Assembly: GCA_044239865.1 (NCBI GenBank)
Contig: JBIIAO010000001.1
Location: 248,001-312,000, forward strand
From: CAIZGX01 sp044239865
GTDB lineage: Bacteria > Bacteroidota > Bacteroidia > Flavobacteriales_D > Sanyastnellaceae
Length of the DNA stretch: 64,000 nucleotides
Direction of reading: 5' to 3'
The notes under the pieces were generated by a model. The model was not told where the DNA came from. It saw only the letters and a list, made by a program, of their open reading frames with translations, and ran no database searches. This document shows, piece after piece, positions 26,346 through 35,509 of the stretch; position 1 is the first letter of the stretch; every line of letters starts with the position of its first letter. Made by a program: the position numbers and the translations under genes.

Positions 26346-26660
26346 TAAAAAGAAATTATGGTTTGAAATAAAATTGAAATATTAATGAAGCGAAGTACAT
26401 ACAATGCAAGCCGAAGGTCAATACGCATTGTCGCGTAGATTTTTTGTGAGACTAAAAGCTCACTCGCGTCAATTCAAATACGTACTTCTACGTATGTTTT
26501 TTCGATAGCCGATATTACGGGTCTTATTTCTAAGCAAATAATAAACAGGGGGTTAGATAGTAGATAGAGTTCAAACATCTTTGAAATAACTTTTCGACTA
26601 TTTGATCGCGGTGAAAAGGTCTTCGCTATTTTAGCAACAAACCAATTAAAACATATTACT
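26346..26660. other. Divergent intergenic region with one operator-like site
   Basis: About 315 bases between the 1739-residue T9SS gene (minus) and the regulatory operon (plus). It holds the TACGTA-CTTC-TACGTA site at 26479-26494. The only reading frame inside it, on the minus strand at 26474-26671, shows no protein-like features. No promoter box was clear. Confidence 0.6.
26479..26494. promoter_or_regulatory. Operator-like TACGTA-N4-TACGTA site
   Basis: Two perfect TACGTA palindromes are spaced by CTTC, so their centres are 10 bp apart, one helical turn. AAA precedes and TG follows, as at 45258 and 47924. Its position between the T9SS gene and the histidine kinase/LuxR-regulator operon suggests the regulator binds here, which is inference. 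Confidence 0.55.
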
Positions 26661-26981
26661 ATGACATTCACAGGAAACGAAGGAGCTATTATTACACTTG
26701 CAGAAGGTGCTGAAATGACGGCTAACTACCGTGCAACGATTAACGTTGGTGATACCATTGGTCATGCTGTAGGTAAGAATTTAGTGAATGCTATTCTGAA
26801 TCAGACAGGATGCATGGGAATGCGTATTTATTATGCAATAAATGAAAAAGATGAAAAACAAATAGTGCTTGTTGGTGTTGACGAGAACGGCGATGATTTG
26901 GCACAGGGAATAATAGTTGACAGAGTACCTAATTGTCCCCCCGTTTGTGGTAAACTCAATCCGTTGAACTCTGATATTTGA
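26661..26981 (+). CDS. Small conserved protein heading the two-component operon
   Basis: A 106-residue soluble protein without signal peptide, beginning MTFTGNEGAIITLAEG. Its parts YRATIN, GKNLVNAILNQTGCMG, RIYYAINEKD, IVLVGVDENG and CPPVCGKLNPLNS resemble small hypothetical proteins I associate with Bacteroidota, but I cannot name a family. Two cysteines near the end (CPPVC) could bind a metal or form a disulfide. It overlaps the next gene by one base (TGATG), so it is translated with the membrane protein and kinase. A signal-related or substrate role for this pathway is inference. Confidence 0.75.
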   Translation: MTFTGNEGAIITLAEGAEMTANYRATINVGDTIGHAVGKNLVNAILNQTGCMGMRIYYAINEKDEKQIVLVGVDENGDDLAQGIIVDRVPNCPPVCGKLNPLNSDI

Positions 26982-27643
26982 TGTCGGGTATTGTTTGTTT
27001 TGAAGTTGTTTTTCATCTATTCCCATTGTACGTATTACTTATTTATCAACGGGTTCAAAAGCTTTATAAGATCCATATACTTATTGCGAGTCTTATAATA
27101 TTCTCGTTCCTAGCGGATTTGATTGGGCTTTTGTTGGCAAAATATGGCCAAAATACGTATGTTGTTTTTAGTTTATATTTAATTATCGAACGTGTAATAA
27201 GCGTGTTAGTTCTTAATTCATTTTCTACGATTCGCTTAAAAATCAAAAAACTGATTTTGGCAGCTATCTTCATTGTTTCAATTACGCAGATTTCTTCTTG
27301 TTTTTTTAATAATTATTTGAGTCAAAACGATTACATTAATTTATTTGCAGGAGTGATTATTGGATTGTACGCTTTGCATACTGCGTTCAATTTAGTTTTT
27401 AAAGCAGTTGATGATTCTTTAAAAATTGATCTTAATATTTTGCCAGTCTTGGCTATATTCTTCTTTATGTCGGCAATGTTGATTCCAGATATGATTACAA
27501 ATATTGATGATTCTATAGAATTTCCTAAGCTCTTTCAGCAAGTGCGAATTGGAGTAGCTGTCGGAAGCAATATCATTCGCGATTCTCTTTTTGCCTTGTT
27601 CTTTTTTAAAGTGAAAAAAATAAATTATGATACAGGTAAATGA
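26981..27643 (+). CDS. Multi-pass membrane protein, possible sensor partner
   Basis: A 220-residue, very hydrophobic protein with six or seven predicted membrane helices and short charged loops. The start is the ATG at 26981; an apparent TTG one codon upstream is not needed. It overlaps the small protein gene by one base and the kinase gene by 17 bases. The kinase downstream has only one membrane segment and no sensory domain, so this protein may perceive the signal and pass it on. No known transporter motif was seen. Confidence 0.75.
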   Translation: MSGIVCFEVVFHLFPLYVLLIYQRVQKLYKIHILIASLIIFSFLADLIGLLLAKYGQNTYVVFSLYLIIERVISVLVLNSFSTIRLKIKKLILAAIFIVSITQISSCFFNNYLSQNDYINLFAGVIIGLYALHTAFNLVFKAVDDSLKIDLNILPVLAIFFFMSAMLIPDMITNIDDSIEFPKLFQQVRIGVAVGSNIIRDSLFALFFFKVKKINYDTGK

Positions 27644-28415
27644 GATTTACGTCTTTGCTTCGATCTTTTCATTTCTAATAAGTATCCTTCTAGTTGTGGC
27701 AATTTGGAAAATAGCCAAATTGTATGTGTCGAAAATTAAGATGCAAAAGGAATTTCAAGAGAAAATGCAAAGAGCCATTGTGGAAGCGCAAGAAAGGGAG
27801 CGCGAAGAGCTTTCGAATAATTTGCACGACGATTTTGGTCCGCAATTGGGAATAATACTGAATCAAATTCAGCCGGTTAGCAATGAACATGACTCTTATA
27901 CGTTTACTCGCGAGCAATTGGAACAAATAGCCGAGAAGGTATATGATCTTTCGGCCGATATTCGAAACTATTCCAGCCTAATTTTTCCTTCGCAAATTAA
28001 GAAGTTGGGTTTGCTGAAATCGATAGAAAGTAATTTCAGGGATCTAGCTTCTGAAAAGTTGCAAGTTGATTTCCATTCGGAAGTTGAAGATAAAATTTCA
28101 TATCCCTTGCTCGATGAATTGAGCATCTTCCGCGCAGTAAGCGAGGCTATGAATAACACTGTGAATCATTCGTGTCCTGGAAAAATGGAATGCATGATTC
28201 AAATTGAAAACAAGAAATTAAGCATCACCCTTACGCACGATGGTTCTCATTTTTCTCAGGACGAGTTTATGGAAGAAGCGAGCAAAGGGCAAGGGAAGGG
28301 ATGCAGTTCCATGTTGAATCGCATACTTATAGTAGGTGGTGTTATTACTATTGAACATGTCTTCAATAAACTCACGTGTATTAACTTTTTAATTCCGTTA
28401 CCCAAAAATGAATGA
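27627..28415 (+). CDS. Sensor histidine kinase (NarX/DesK-type)
   Basis: A 262-residue kinase. There is one membrane helix (about residues 5-30), then a HisKA_3-type dimerisation domain with EREREELSNNLHDDFGPQLG, where His67 is the phospho-acceptor, and a HATPase_c domain with N-box AVSEAMNNTVNH and G-box GQGKGCSSMLNRI. It lacks a sensing domain of its own. It overlaps the upstream membrane protein by 17 bases and the response regulator by 8. It should autophosphorylate on His67 and pass phosphate to the adjacent regulator. Confidence 0.87.
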   Translation: MIQVNEIYVFASIFSFLISILLVVAIWKIAKLYVSKIKMQKEFQEKMQRAIVEAQEREREELSNNLHDDFGPQLGIILNQIQPVSNEHDSYTFTREQLEQIAEKVYDLSADIRNYSSLIFPSQIKKLGLLKSIESNFRDLASEKLQVDFHSEVEDKISYPLLDELSIFRAVSEAMNNTVNHSCPGKMECMIQIENKKLSITLTHDGSHFSQDEFMEEASKGQGKGCSSMLNRILIVGGVITIEHVFNKLTCINFLIPLPKNE

Positions 28416-29061
28416 TCCCATTAAAGTTGCTATAGTTGACGATCACACCATTGTTCGTGAAGGACTTCGAAATATGCTTAACGACGATCGGCAGGAACGT
28501 TTTGAAGTAATTGGTGTTTTCGGAAATGGATCAGACTTTCTGAACTATCTAAAGAAATATCCGTGCGATGTAGCAATTGTAGATATTCAAATGCCGGTGA
28601 AGGGAGGGGAGAGTACATTGGAAGTATTGAAGCAGAAATATCCGAAAATTTCATCTATTATTCTGAGTATGAACACTCGGAATTACATGATAGAGCTAAC
28701 AGTGAAACTTGGAATTTATGCTTACTTACCTAAAGAGGCGAGTGTCATTGAAATCAAGAACGCTGTAGATTCAGCTCATAAAAAGAAGATGGTATTTAAT
28801 AAGCTTCTAACGGAACAGAAGTACAAGCAATTTATCTCAGGAAAGAAAACGACTTTTGTTCTTACGCTTCGTGAGCAGTATGTAACCAGTTTGATTGCAC
28901 AGGGTCTCACATCAGAGGAAATTGCAATTAAGACCAACATAAGCAAGAGCACTGTTACCAAGCATCGAGAAAACATAAATAGAAAAACGCAATGTAAGAA
29001 CCAAGCGGAGTTGGTCAATTTCGCTGTCCAGTATAACATTCTAGAGCTTTTTCCGAGGTAA
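28408..29061 (+). CDS. LuxR/NarL-family response regulator
   Basis: A 217-residue regulator with a receiver domain (residues about 5-120; Asp59 in VDIQMPVKGG is the phospho-acceptor, with DDH near the N-terminus and the late lysine in PKEA) and a LuxR-type helix-turn-helix (about 150-215: LTLREQYVTSLIAQGLTSEEIA, then STVTKHRENINRK, split here). Its coding start overlaps the kinase. It likely binds inverted TAC-rich sites, and the TACGTA pairs in this window are the natural candidates, though this is inference. It is 98 bases upstream of the 1204-residue T9SS gene on the same strand. Confidence 0.88.
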   Translation: MNDPIKVAIVDDHTIVREGLRNMLNDDRQERFEVIGVFGNGSDFLNYLKKYPCDVAIVDIQMPVKGGESTLEVLKQKYPKISSIILSMNTRNYMIELTVKLGIYAYLPKEASVIEIKNAVDSAHKKKMVFNKLLTEQKYKQFISGKKTTFVLTLREQYVTSLIAQGLTSEEIAIKTNISKSTVTKHRENINRKTQCKNQAELVNFAVQYNILELFPR

Positions 29062-29078
29062 GAGGCGGGGTAGAAAAG

Positions 29079-29094
29079 TACGTAGAATTGCTTA
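29079..29094. promoter_or_regulatory. Weak operator-like site (TACGTA-GAAT-TGCTTA)
   Basis: One perfect TACGTA half and a 4/6 second half at the same four-base spacing as the three strong sites. It lies 65 bases before the 1204-residue T9SS gene. Such a match could be chance. Confidence 0.25.
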
Positions 29095-29158
29095 TTGAAT
29101 AAGTTTTGATAAAAGCGCAGCTTTGTCTCGTAATCAATATTATTCAAACAGTAATTCC

Positions 29159-32100
29159 ATGAAAAAAATATCTACGTTCCTTTTTGTGTTTTTCTTTTTA
29201 ACGAAGTTTGTATTTGCTCAGTCGGATCAAATGGAAATTTGTGCACCCATGTATGTTTGTCAAAATTCATTAACAGCTTTGGAATGCGCTGGTTGTAATG
29301 CAAATTCTTTTTTCGGACCAAATGTGGTAGAGATTAATGGGGTTTACTATTTTGACTCTTCGAGTCTAACTCCTGGGCAATATGCGGTGGAGGCTCAATG
29401 CCCAGCTGGTACACCACCCGTTTCTGTTACGGTTATGCCTTCCCAGTTGACTATTAATGGACAGCCATATTATAATGACACTTTGCAATATTGTCTACCT
29501 AGTAACGGATATCAATTGGGGATTAATAATTTGCTTCCAGGCTATTCAGTCTCTTGGATTCAAGCCAATGGCCTTAACACCCCTCTTGGTAGCTCTCCGA
29601 TTGTTAATCCTTCTGTAAACACGACATACATTGTTACCGTTACCGCGCCAGATAACTATACAAGTTGTACAAACCAAATTACATTGATTCCCATACAAGG
29701 ATATAATCTAACTTTAGGTATTTCAAATGCCAATATTTGCCTAGGACAAGCCATTTCATTATCACCGACGGTTCTTCCTCAAAACTCTAATTGGATTATT
29801 AATTCTAATACAGGACAATCTTGGAATTCTCAAAATATGCCTGCGTCAATTTATCCAAATCAATCTAGTGTATATACCCTCAGTGTTCCAAATAATTCAT
29901 GCACTAACGCGGTTCAAGCAACTGTTAGTGTTCAGCCGTTACCCATAGGATCAGTATCTCCTCTTCAAGAGAAATGTGTTGGAGATTTATTTTATTTAAG
30001 CGCCCAAACGTCTTCTTCGAATCAGGTCTCTTGGTATAATCAAAGTGGCCAACTTGTAGGAGTTGGACCTAATCTTGGGCAGTATGCCCAGTTTAGTCAA
30101 ACCTATAGCTGTTTAATTACTAATTCATCTGGTTGTAGCACAACAATACCCGTTAACCTTAGTGTTAATTTAAATTGTTGCATTAATGATTCACCACTTC
30201 CTTCCAATATTAGTTATACTATAGCAAGTAATGCGATTTGGAATGCCATGAATTATACCTTAACCAATGACATTGTTGTAATGCCAGGCGTTACACTTAC
30301 AATTCTTAATTCGACCTTGAAATTTGGAAATCTTAAAGGAATAATTCTACAAGAGGGGGCGGATTTAAACATCGTATCCTCCACTTTAACCAATTTAAAC
30401 AATTGTCCACACGCTTGGAAGGGAATTTCAGCTGCTCATTCCTCCTCTTACACTGGGAGTAGCCTCAATTTTTCAAGTATTACCATAAAAGAATCAGTTA
30501 TTAGTCATGCTTACAGAGGAATCAATTTATTGAGTCTTCCGTTTACGCAGCAAGCTGGCACTCCATTGGGTAATACTCCTTGGGTATATCTAAATTGCAT
30601 GGACTCTAAATTTGAGGACAACGGTAAAGATTGTAATTTCGAGGGGGTATCTACACAAAATCAACTTTCGGCGGTTTTTACAAAATGTAAATTCACAATT
30701 ACTTCTAATTACCCAAATTATCTCTCACATGATTTAAATAGAATTAGCATAATGAAGAATCAAAATACGTTTGTTTTTAATGCCTGTCAATTTTTAAACG
30801 ATAAGCCAAATTTCTTGATAGGGTCAACAGAGTTGTGCGCTATTCACAGTAATAGATGTGGTTTGAGAATCACAAGTCCAGCTAATATGGTTCAAAATTC
30901 TCCTAATGTCTCACTATTTAGAGGTTTTACTCGGGGTGTAGTTCATCTTGGAGGCAATGAATTAATCATCGAAAATTCCGATTTTAGATGTGTACGAAGT
31001 GTTTTTCAATCAGGTTGTATAGGAAATGTTTCAATTTCGAAATGCCGGTTTGTTAACCTTCCTTTAAATTTTATTCCAACTTTTGCCAACCCATTTATTC
31101 AATATAATGGGGGAGTCACAATCGAACCGTTACCGGGTGAAATGCCAAATAATAGCATTCACTACGGGTGCTACCTGGATGGTTGTATTGGCAAAATCAG
31201 TTTCATTGATAATTACGTAAATACAAATAGAACATTCTCTGGTTATCCTGCCACACCATTTCTTACAAGCGCTTCGAATATAACTGAGCATGGTATAATT
31301 TTAAATCAATGCCAAACCAAATATGGACTAATTGCACGCAATACTTTTACACAAATGAAAAGGGCAATTAAATTCCAAGGCCAAAACAAAATAGATTTGC
31401 AAAGCGGGGTTAAATATTCTTGTAATGCTTTCTTCGGTAATGGGAAAGACATTGTCGAGCTTCAAGGTAGTTCTACAACTCAATTAGCCGGTGTGCCTGA
31501 TCAACACATTAATTTGAAAGACCCTAGTAATATTTTTAATCAAAGCGGAGAAAGTTATGATGATATATTCAATTCAAATTTGCCACATAAATATTATAAA
31601 ACTACAGGGAGCAGTAATCCAAATGTTTCTGAAACTACTGGAATCACATATATGCTGCCGCAGAGTGACTTAATGGTGGATTGCACAACTTTGAATTTCT
31701 CTAATGATTTAAGTAGTAACTTTATATTGAGCTCGGAGGTTAATCAATATTGGCAAGCTACAAAAGATGGTGGAAATACAGAAGAATTAATAAATGTAAT
31801 TCAAAGCGCAGATTTCAGTTCAACGTTGAACGATTTGTATGATGTGGTTCAGTCTAGTCCAATGTTAAGTAATGAATCTATAGCAGAGTTACTCGACAAT
31901 CAGAATATCCCAAATTATTTACTATCTCAATTGGTTTCTTACAACGCATCAGTCATGCGTGAGCCCGAATTCGTTGAGAAACTGAATACTCGCGCTATTG
32001 CCCTTTCTGACTTTGAACAACAAATAATTGATCAAGGATTAAATCTTTGGACTTCGAAAGACTATTTAATGAATCAACTCGCTTATTTGGAAGAAGAACA

Positions 32101-32773
32101 TAATTATCTATTGAATGAAATTTTGATGACAAATGATAGTATTCTGAGTGCACATCAAAAAGATTCGTTAATGCAAGAAAACACTTTCCCTTCAACTTTC
32201 AAATCTGACTACAGGAAAGAAATATTACATTTTATTTCAGAAGGTCGTTTTGATGATGCTGGGGAATTACTTGGGAATTTCGAGCAATGGTTTAATTACT
32301 TACCCTCTGAGAAAGATGAGTATAATGAGCTTCTCTCATTGTTGAGTATTCTTTCTTCGTCAGACACAGTCAGCTACACGGAATTTATTCAATCAAATAA
32401 TGTACAATCAATTTTTTCTAAGCAGGCTTGCTTTGCTTATCTTGGAGATAGTATTTCAACATTTCGTGATGTTATTTTTGAAGAACTCGAAAACAGATCT
32501 AGTCTATTAAACAATACCAGCTCTTTACAATTTGAGACAAGAATCTTCCCAAATCCTACTTCGGGCAATTTCTTCAACATTGAACTACCTTATTCAGATT
32601 GTTTAATAACTATCTCAAATAATCTAGGTGAAACAATATATTCGAACAAGTACATTTTAAACTTTGGATTAATCCGAATTAACACCAATGACTTATCTAA
32701 AGGAATATACTTGATTACGATTCGTGATTTGAAGACAGGTAAAATTGAAAATCATAAACTTATAATTCAATAA
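29159..32773 (+). CDS. Large T9SS-exported Ig-like/beta-helix protein
   Basis: Start at the ATG at 29159, which opens a good signal peptide (MKKISTFLFVFFFLTKFVFAQ). The 1204-residue product has cysteine-containing Ig-like beta repeats (about 30-345, with SCTNQITL and SVQPLPIGSVSPLQ type strands), a right-handed beta-helix (about 370-790, starting VVMPGVTLTILNSTL and WKGISAAHS), a helical part (about 860-1110), and a T9SS sorting domain (IFPNPTSGNFFNIELP). It is the large partner of the second T9SS pair and is followed two bases later by the 507-residue gene. The ligand is unknown. Confidence 0.85.
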   Translation: MKKISTFLFVFFFLTKFVFAQSDQMEICAPMYVCQNSLTALECAGCNANSFFGPNVVEINGVYYFDSSSLTPGQYAVEAQCPAGTPPVSVTVMPSQLTINGQPYYNDTLQYCLPSNGYQLGINNLLPGYSVSWIQANGLNTPLGSSPIVNPSVNTTYIVTVTAPDNYTSCTNQITLIPIQGYNLTLGISNANICLGQAISLSPTVLPQNSNWIINSNTGQSWNSQNMPASIYPNQSSVYTLSVPNNSCTNAVQATVSVQPLPIGSVSPLQEKCVGDLFYLSAQTSSSNQVSWYNQSGQLVGVGPNLGQYAQFSQTYSCLITNSSGCSTTIPVNLSVNLNCCINDSPLPSNISYTIASNAIWNAMNYTLTNDIVVMPGVTLTILNSTLKFGNLKGIILQEGADLNIVSSTLTNLNNCPHAWKGISAAHSSSYTGSSLNFSSITIKESVISHAYRGINLLSLPFTQQAGTPLGNTPWVYLNCMDSKFEDNGKDCNFEGVSTQNQLSAVFTKCKFTITSNYPNYLSHDLNRISIMKNQNTFVFNACQFLNDKPNFLIGSTELCAIHSNRCGLRITSPANMVQNSPNVSLFRGFTRGVVHLGGNELIIENSDFRCVRSVFQSGCIGNVSISKCRFVNLPLNFIPTFANPFIQYNGGVTIEPLPGEMPNNSIHYGCYLDGCIGKISFIDNYVNTNRTFSGYPATPFLTSASNITEHGIILNQCQTKYGLIARNTFTQMKRAIKFQGQNKIDLQSGVKYSCNAFFGNGKDIVELQGSSTTQLAGVPDQHINLKDPSNIFNQSGESYDDIFNSNLPHKYYKTTGSSNPNVSETTGITYMLPQSDLMVDCTTLNFSNDLSSNFILSSEVNQYWQATKDGGNTEELINVIQSADFSSTLNDLYDVVQSSPMLSNESIAELLDNQNIPNYLLSQLVSYNASVMREPEFVEKLNTRAIALSDFEQQIIDQGLNLWTSKDYLMNQLAYLEEEHNYLLNEILMTNDSILSAHQKDSLMQENTFPSTFKSDYRKEILHFISEGRFDDAGELLGNFEQWFNYLPSEKDEYNELLSLLSILSSSDTVSYTEFIQSNNVQSIFSKQACFAYLGDSISTFRDVIFEELENRSSLLNNTSSLQFETRIFPNPTSGNFFNIELPYSDCLITISNNLGETIYSNKYILNFGLIRINTNDLSKGIYLITIRDLKTGKIENHKLIIQ

Positions 32774-32775
32774 AA

Positions 32776-34299
32776 ATGAGAACAACTTATTTCGCCCTAG
32801 TATTCATCTCAATTTTCTTGGTAAGAGATGTCAATGCTCAAACCTATTGGCACTATGTCATGGACACTTGTACAGTTAACACAGGCATTTCTAGTGTATT
32901 TCAAAAGAACAATGATACATTCCTATCACTAATTGAAGAGGCAACTCCGAGTGTTTTGAAAATTTGCAAAGTGAATAGTGATTTGTCTATGAGCATAGAG
33001 CAGAGTATTCCACTTTTAGGCTACAATTATGCCTTAGGTGGAAACGGCCTTAATCAAATCAATGGCGGGTATTTATTTCAAGTGGAAGGTACTGCTTATG
33101 ACCTAATTAAATTGGATGATAATTTCAATTTAGTTTGGCACAAGAATCTTCAGAGCCTGTCGTCAAACCCTGAAAGTGGTCTACCTGGTGTATTTTGTTC
33201 GGACTCAAATTCAAACGATATTTTTGCTGCAGGGGTCTATGAAACCTATACTAGTGAATTTCAATGTTTATCTCGTCAACTTAGAATCTTTCGCCTTAAC
33301 GAATCAGGTGATGTTTTAAATATATATAGTTACCCCCAGTTATTTATGACCGCAGGTATTGGTTGTAATTACGAAAGTTGTTTGCCATCTTCCATCCGTA
33401 TTCAAAATAATAAAATAGAAATTGTAGGAACAGCTTTACAGAGCTTAGTTTTAGGAAGTCAGTTGTATCGGAATTTAAATTTTATTGCAACTTTTGAATT
33501 TGACGGGAGTTTGAGTTCAATAGAATTTCTTGGGGAAAATAATGGAATGGGTGGTGTTCGCACAAATGGCGATTCCTACTTAAACTATCGACAAGAATTT
33601 TTAGTTGAAAACAATACGAATCTTTCAAAGTTGAAAATATTTAAAAAGGAGAATTCACTTTCGCCAAACAATATGATTTTCGAAAATTCTGAAGTTTGGG
33701 ATTATCCTAATACATTTATTCGTGGCGCTACTCTTACTAATGATGGCTTAGTTGTAGGCACAGCTAGTGTAAACCAGAATGCGCCAACATATACTTTACA
33801 CAAATACAACAATGCTCTGCAAACTATTGAATGGACGAAAAGTTATACTGTAAATCTGCAATTACAAAATCCCGGTGACAGCCTTCTGGTAAGTAACAGT
33901 GGCGCCCAGAACCTAACTGTGATGAATGATGGGGGCTATGTTTTTACAGGAACATTGTCATACATGAATGAGATTTACCCATGGATCATCCGTACAGATG
34001 CCTGCGGAGATGAGGTGTACAATGGTTGCACAATAAGTGGAGTGTCTGAATTAGTTGAATCTACTTCATTGAAACTCTTCCCAAATCCAGCTGTCAATGA
34101 CATAAACATTCAACTTCCAACTACAGACACTTGGATCGTTCGTGTTTTCAATTCAAACGGACAATTGGTTTCAACAGAGAAAATTAACCAATCGAATTTC
34201 ATTCAATTGAATATTCAAAACATGAATACTGGATTGTACACTGTTCAGGCGATGAATAGTGATGGGATAGTTTATTCGGAGATGGTGATGAAGGAGTAG
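32776..34299 (+). CDS. Secreted beta-propeller-like protein with T9SS sorting domain
   Basis: A 507-residue protein with a signal peptide (MRTTYFALVFISIFLVRD ... NAQ), a repetitive middle of short beta-strand blocks (GGYLFQVEG, YVFTGTL, WIIRTDACGDE) like a beta-propeller of delta-60-type repeats, and a T9SS sorting domain (LKLFPNPAVND ... GLYTVQAM). The sorting domain is nearly the same as that of the 524-residue protein at 42045, much closer than to others in the window. It is two bases after its large partner, so the pair is one operon. Confidence 0.84.
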   Translation: MRTTYFALVFISIFLVRDVNAQTYWHYVMDTCTVNTGISSVFQKNNDTFLSLIEEATPSVLKICKVNSDLSMSIEQSIPLLGYNYALGGNGLNQINGGYLFQVEGTAYDLIKLDDNFNLVWHKNLQSLSSNPESGLPGVFCSDSNSNDIFAAGVYETYTSEFQCLSRQLRIFRLNESGDVLNIYSYPQLFMTAGIGCNYESCLPSSIRIQNNKIEIVGTALQSLVLGSQLYRNLNFIATFEFDGSLSSIEFLGENNGMGGVRTNGDSYLNYRQEFLVENNTNLSKLKIFKKENSLSPNNMIFENSEVWDYPNTFIRGATLTNDGLVVGTASVNQNAPTYTLHKYNNALQTIEWTKSYTVNLQLQNPGDSLLVSNSGAQNLTVMNDGGYVFTGTLSYMNEIYPWIIRTDACGDEVYNGCTISGVSELVESTSLKLFPNPAVNDINIQLPTTDTWIVRVFNSNGQLVSTEKINQSNFIQLNIQNMNTGLYTVQAMNSDGIVYSEMVMKE

Positions 34300-34390
34300 A
34301 ATAGAACACAGTGATTAAAGATTATAACTAGAATAAGCATAGCGCAAATATAGAATTTAGTTGAAATGGTAAAAAAATGACGCAAATAAC

Positions 34391-35509
34391 ATGGCACTTC
34401 AAGACGAAATAAACGAAAAGAAAAAGGAAATAAGTACAGATGGTTATCCAATGTCAATTGGAGAGTTAATAAGTCTGTACAAGGAAGGTGAGTTAGACAT
34501 TCATCCTGAATTTCAAAGATTCTTCAGGTGGAAGGAGCAACAAAAGTCTAAACTTATAGAAAGCATTCTTCTCGGAATTCCTATACCCTCAATTTTTGTT
34601 TCACAAAGACCTGATGGTATTTGGGATGTTGTAGATGGTTTGCAAAGACTGTCTACAATCTTCGAATTTGTTGGGATATTAAAAGATGAAAGTGGCAATT
34701 TAATTCTGCCTAGCAGACTCGTGAAAACAGCATATCTCCCATCTCTTGAAGGAAAATATTGGGAAAACGAAGACTTACTAAATTCATTAGACACGACACA
34801 AAGACTGGTTTTTAAAAGAGAAAAGATTGATGTGAAAATTGTAAAAAAGGAAAGCGATGATTCTATAAAATATGAGCTGTTTCAACGTTTGAATACATTA
34901 GGATCTAAACTATCAGATCAAGAAGTAAGAAATTGTTTACTAGTAATGCTCAACAAGGATTTCTATTTATGGCTCAAATCCCTATCTGAAGACGAACATT
35001 TTCTCAATACAGTATCATTAGCAGAAAGATTGATTGATGAAAAATATAATATGGAATTGGCTCTTCGTTTTCTAGTCTTGAGCCAGCTTGCCCCGAATGA
35101 TGTAAAGGGCTTACAAGATTTTGGTGAATTTATTACTGAAAAAATGGTTGAGATTGCTAAAAATCCGAACTATGACAGATTGAGTAATGAAAATGTATTT
35201 AGGAATACGTTTAAATTACTCGACGATGTATTAGGTGAAATGTCTTTCAAAAAGTTTGCATTAGACAAAGAAAGGTTCGAAGGTAAGTTTCTGATTGCTT
35301 CTTTTGAGTCTATTGCGATTGGTTTAGGTAAAAATATTGAAGCATGGAATGCAATTCAATTCAGCCCTGAAGTTCAAACAAATCTTACTGACAAGATAAA
35401 ATCGATTTGGGCAAATCCATTGTTTCAAGCGAAATATGGTAGTGGTGTGAATGTAACATCCAGAGTTCCGCATATTGTACCTTTAGGAACTGAAATTTTA
35501 GTCCCATGA
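34391..35509 (+). CDS. DUF262 (ParB/Srx-fold) protein
   Basis: A 372-residue protein. The N-terminal DUF262 domain shows GELISLYKEGELDIHPEFQR, GIPIPSIFVSQ and the key motif VVDGLQRLSTI at about residue 82, a DGQQR-type site that in related proteins belongs to a ParB/Srx-like nucleotide-hydrolysing or nuclease centre. The rest is helical. DUF262 proteins occur in BREX (as BrxU-like fusions) and GmrSD-type restriction systems, so a defence role is plausible. Its stop overlaps the start of the HEPN gene by four bases. The pair is AT-richer than the core genes. Confidence 0.85.
   Translation: MALQDEINEKKKEISTDGYPMSIGELISLYKEGELDIHPEFQRFFRWKEQQKSKLIESILLGIPIPSIFVSQRPDGIWDVVDGLQRLSTIFEFVGILKDESGNLILPSRLVKTAYLPSLEGKYWENEDLLNSLDTTQRLVFKREKIDVKIVKKESDDSIKYELFQRLNTLGSKLSDQEVRNCLLVMLNKDFYLWLKSLSEDEHFLNTVSLAERLIDEKYNMELALRFLVLSQLAPNDVKGLQDFGEFITEKMVEIAKNPNYDRLSNENVFRNTFKLLDDVLGEMSFKKFALDKERFEGKFLIASFESIAIGLGKNIEAWNAIQFSPEVQTNLTDKIKSIWANPLFQAKYGSGVNVTSRVPHIVPLGTEILVP

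Noticed and set aside
26474..26671. A 65-codon minus-strand open frame in the divergent intergenic region
   Set aside because: It has no family likeness, overlaps the start of the regulatory operon and contains the operator-like site.
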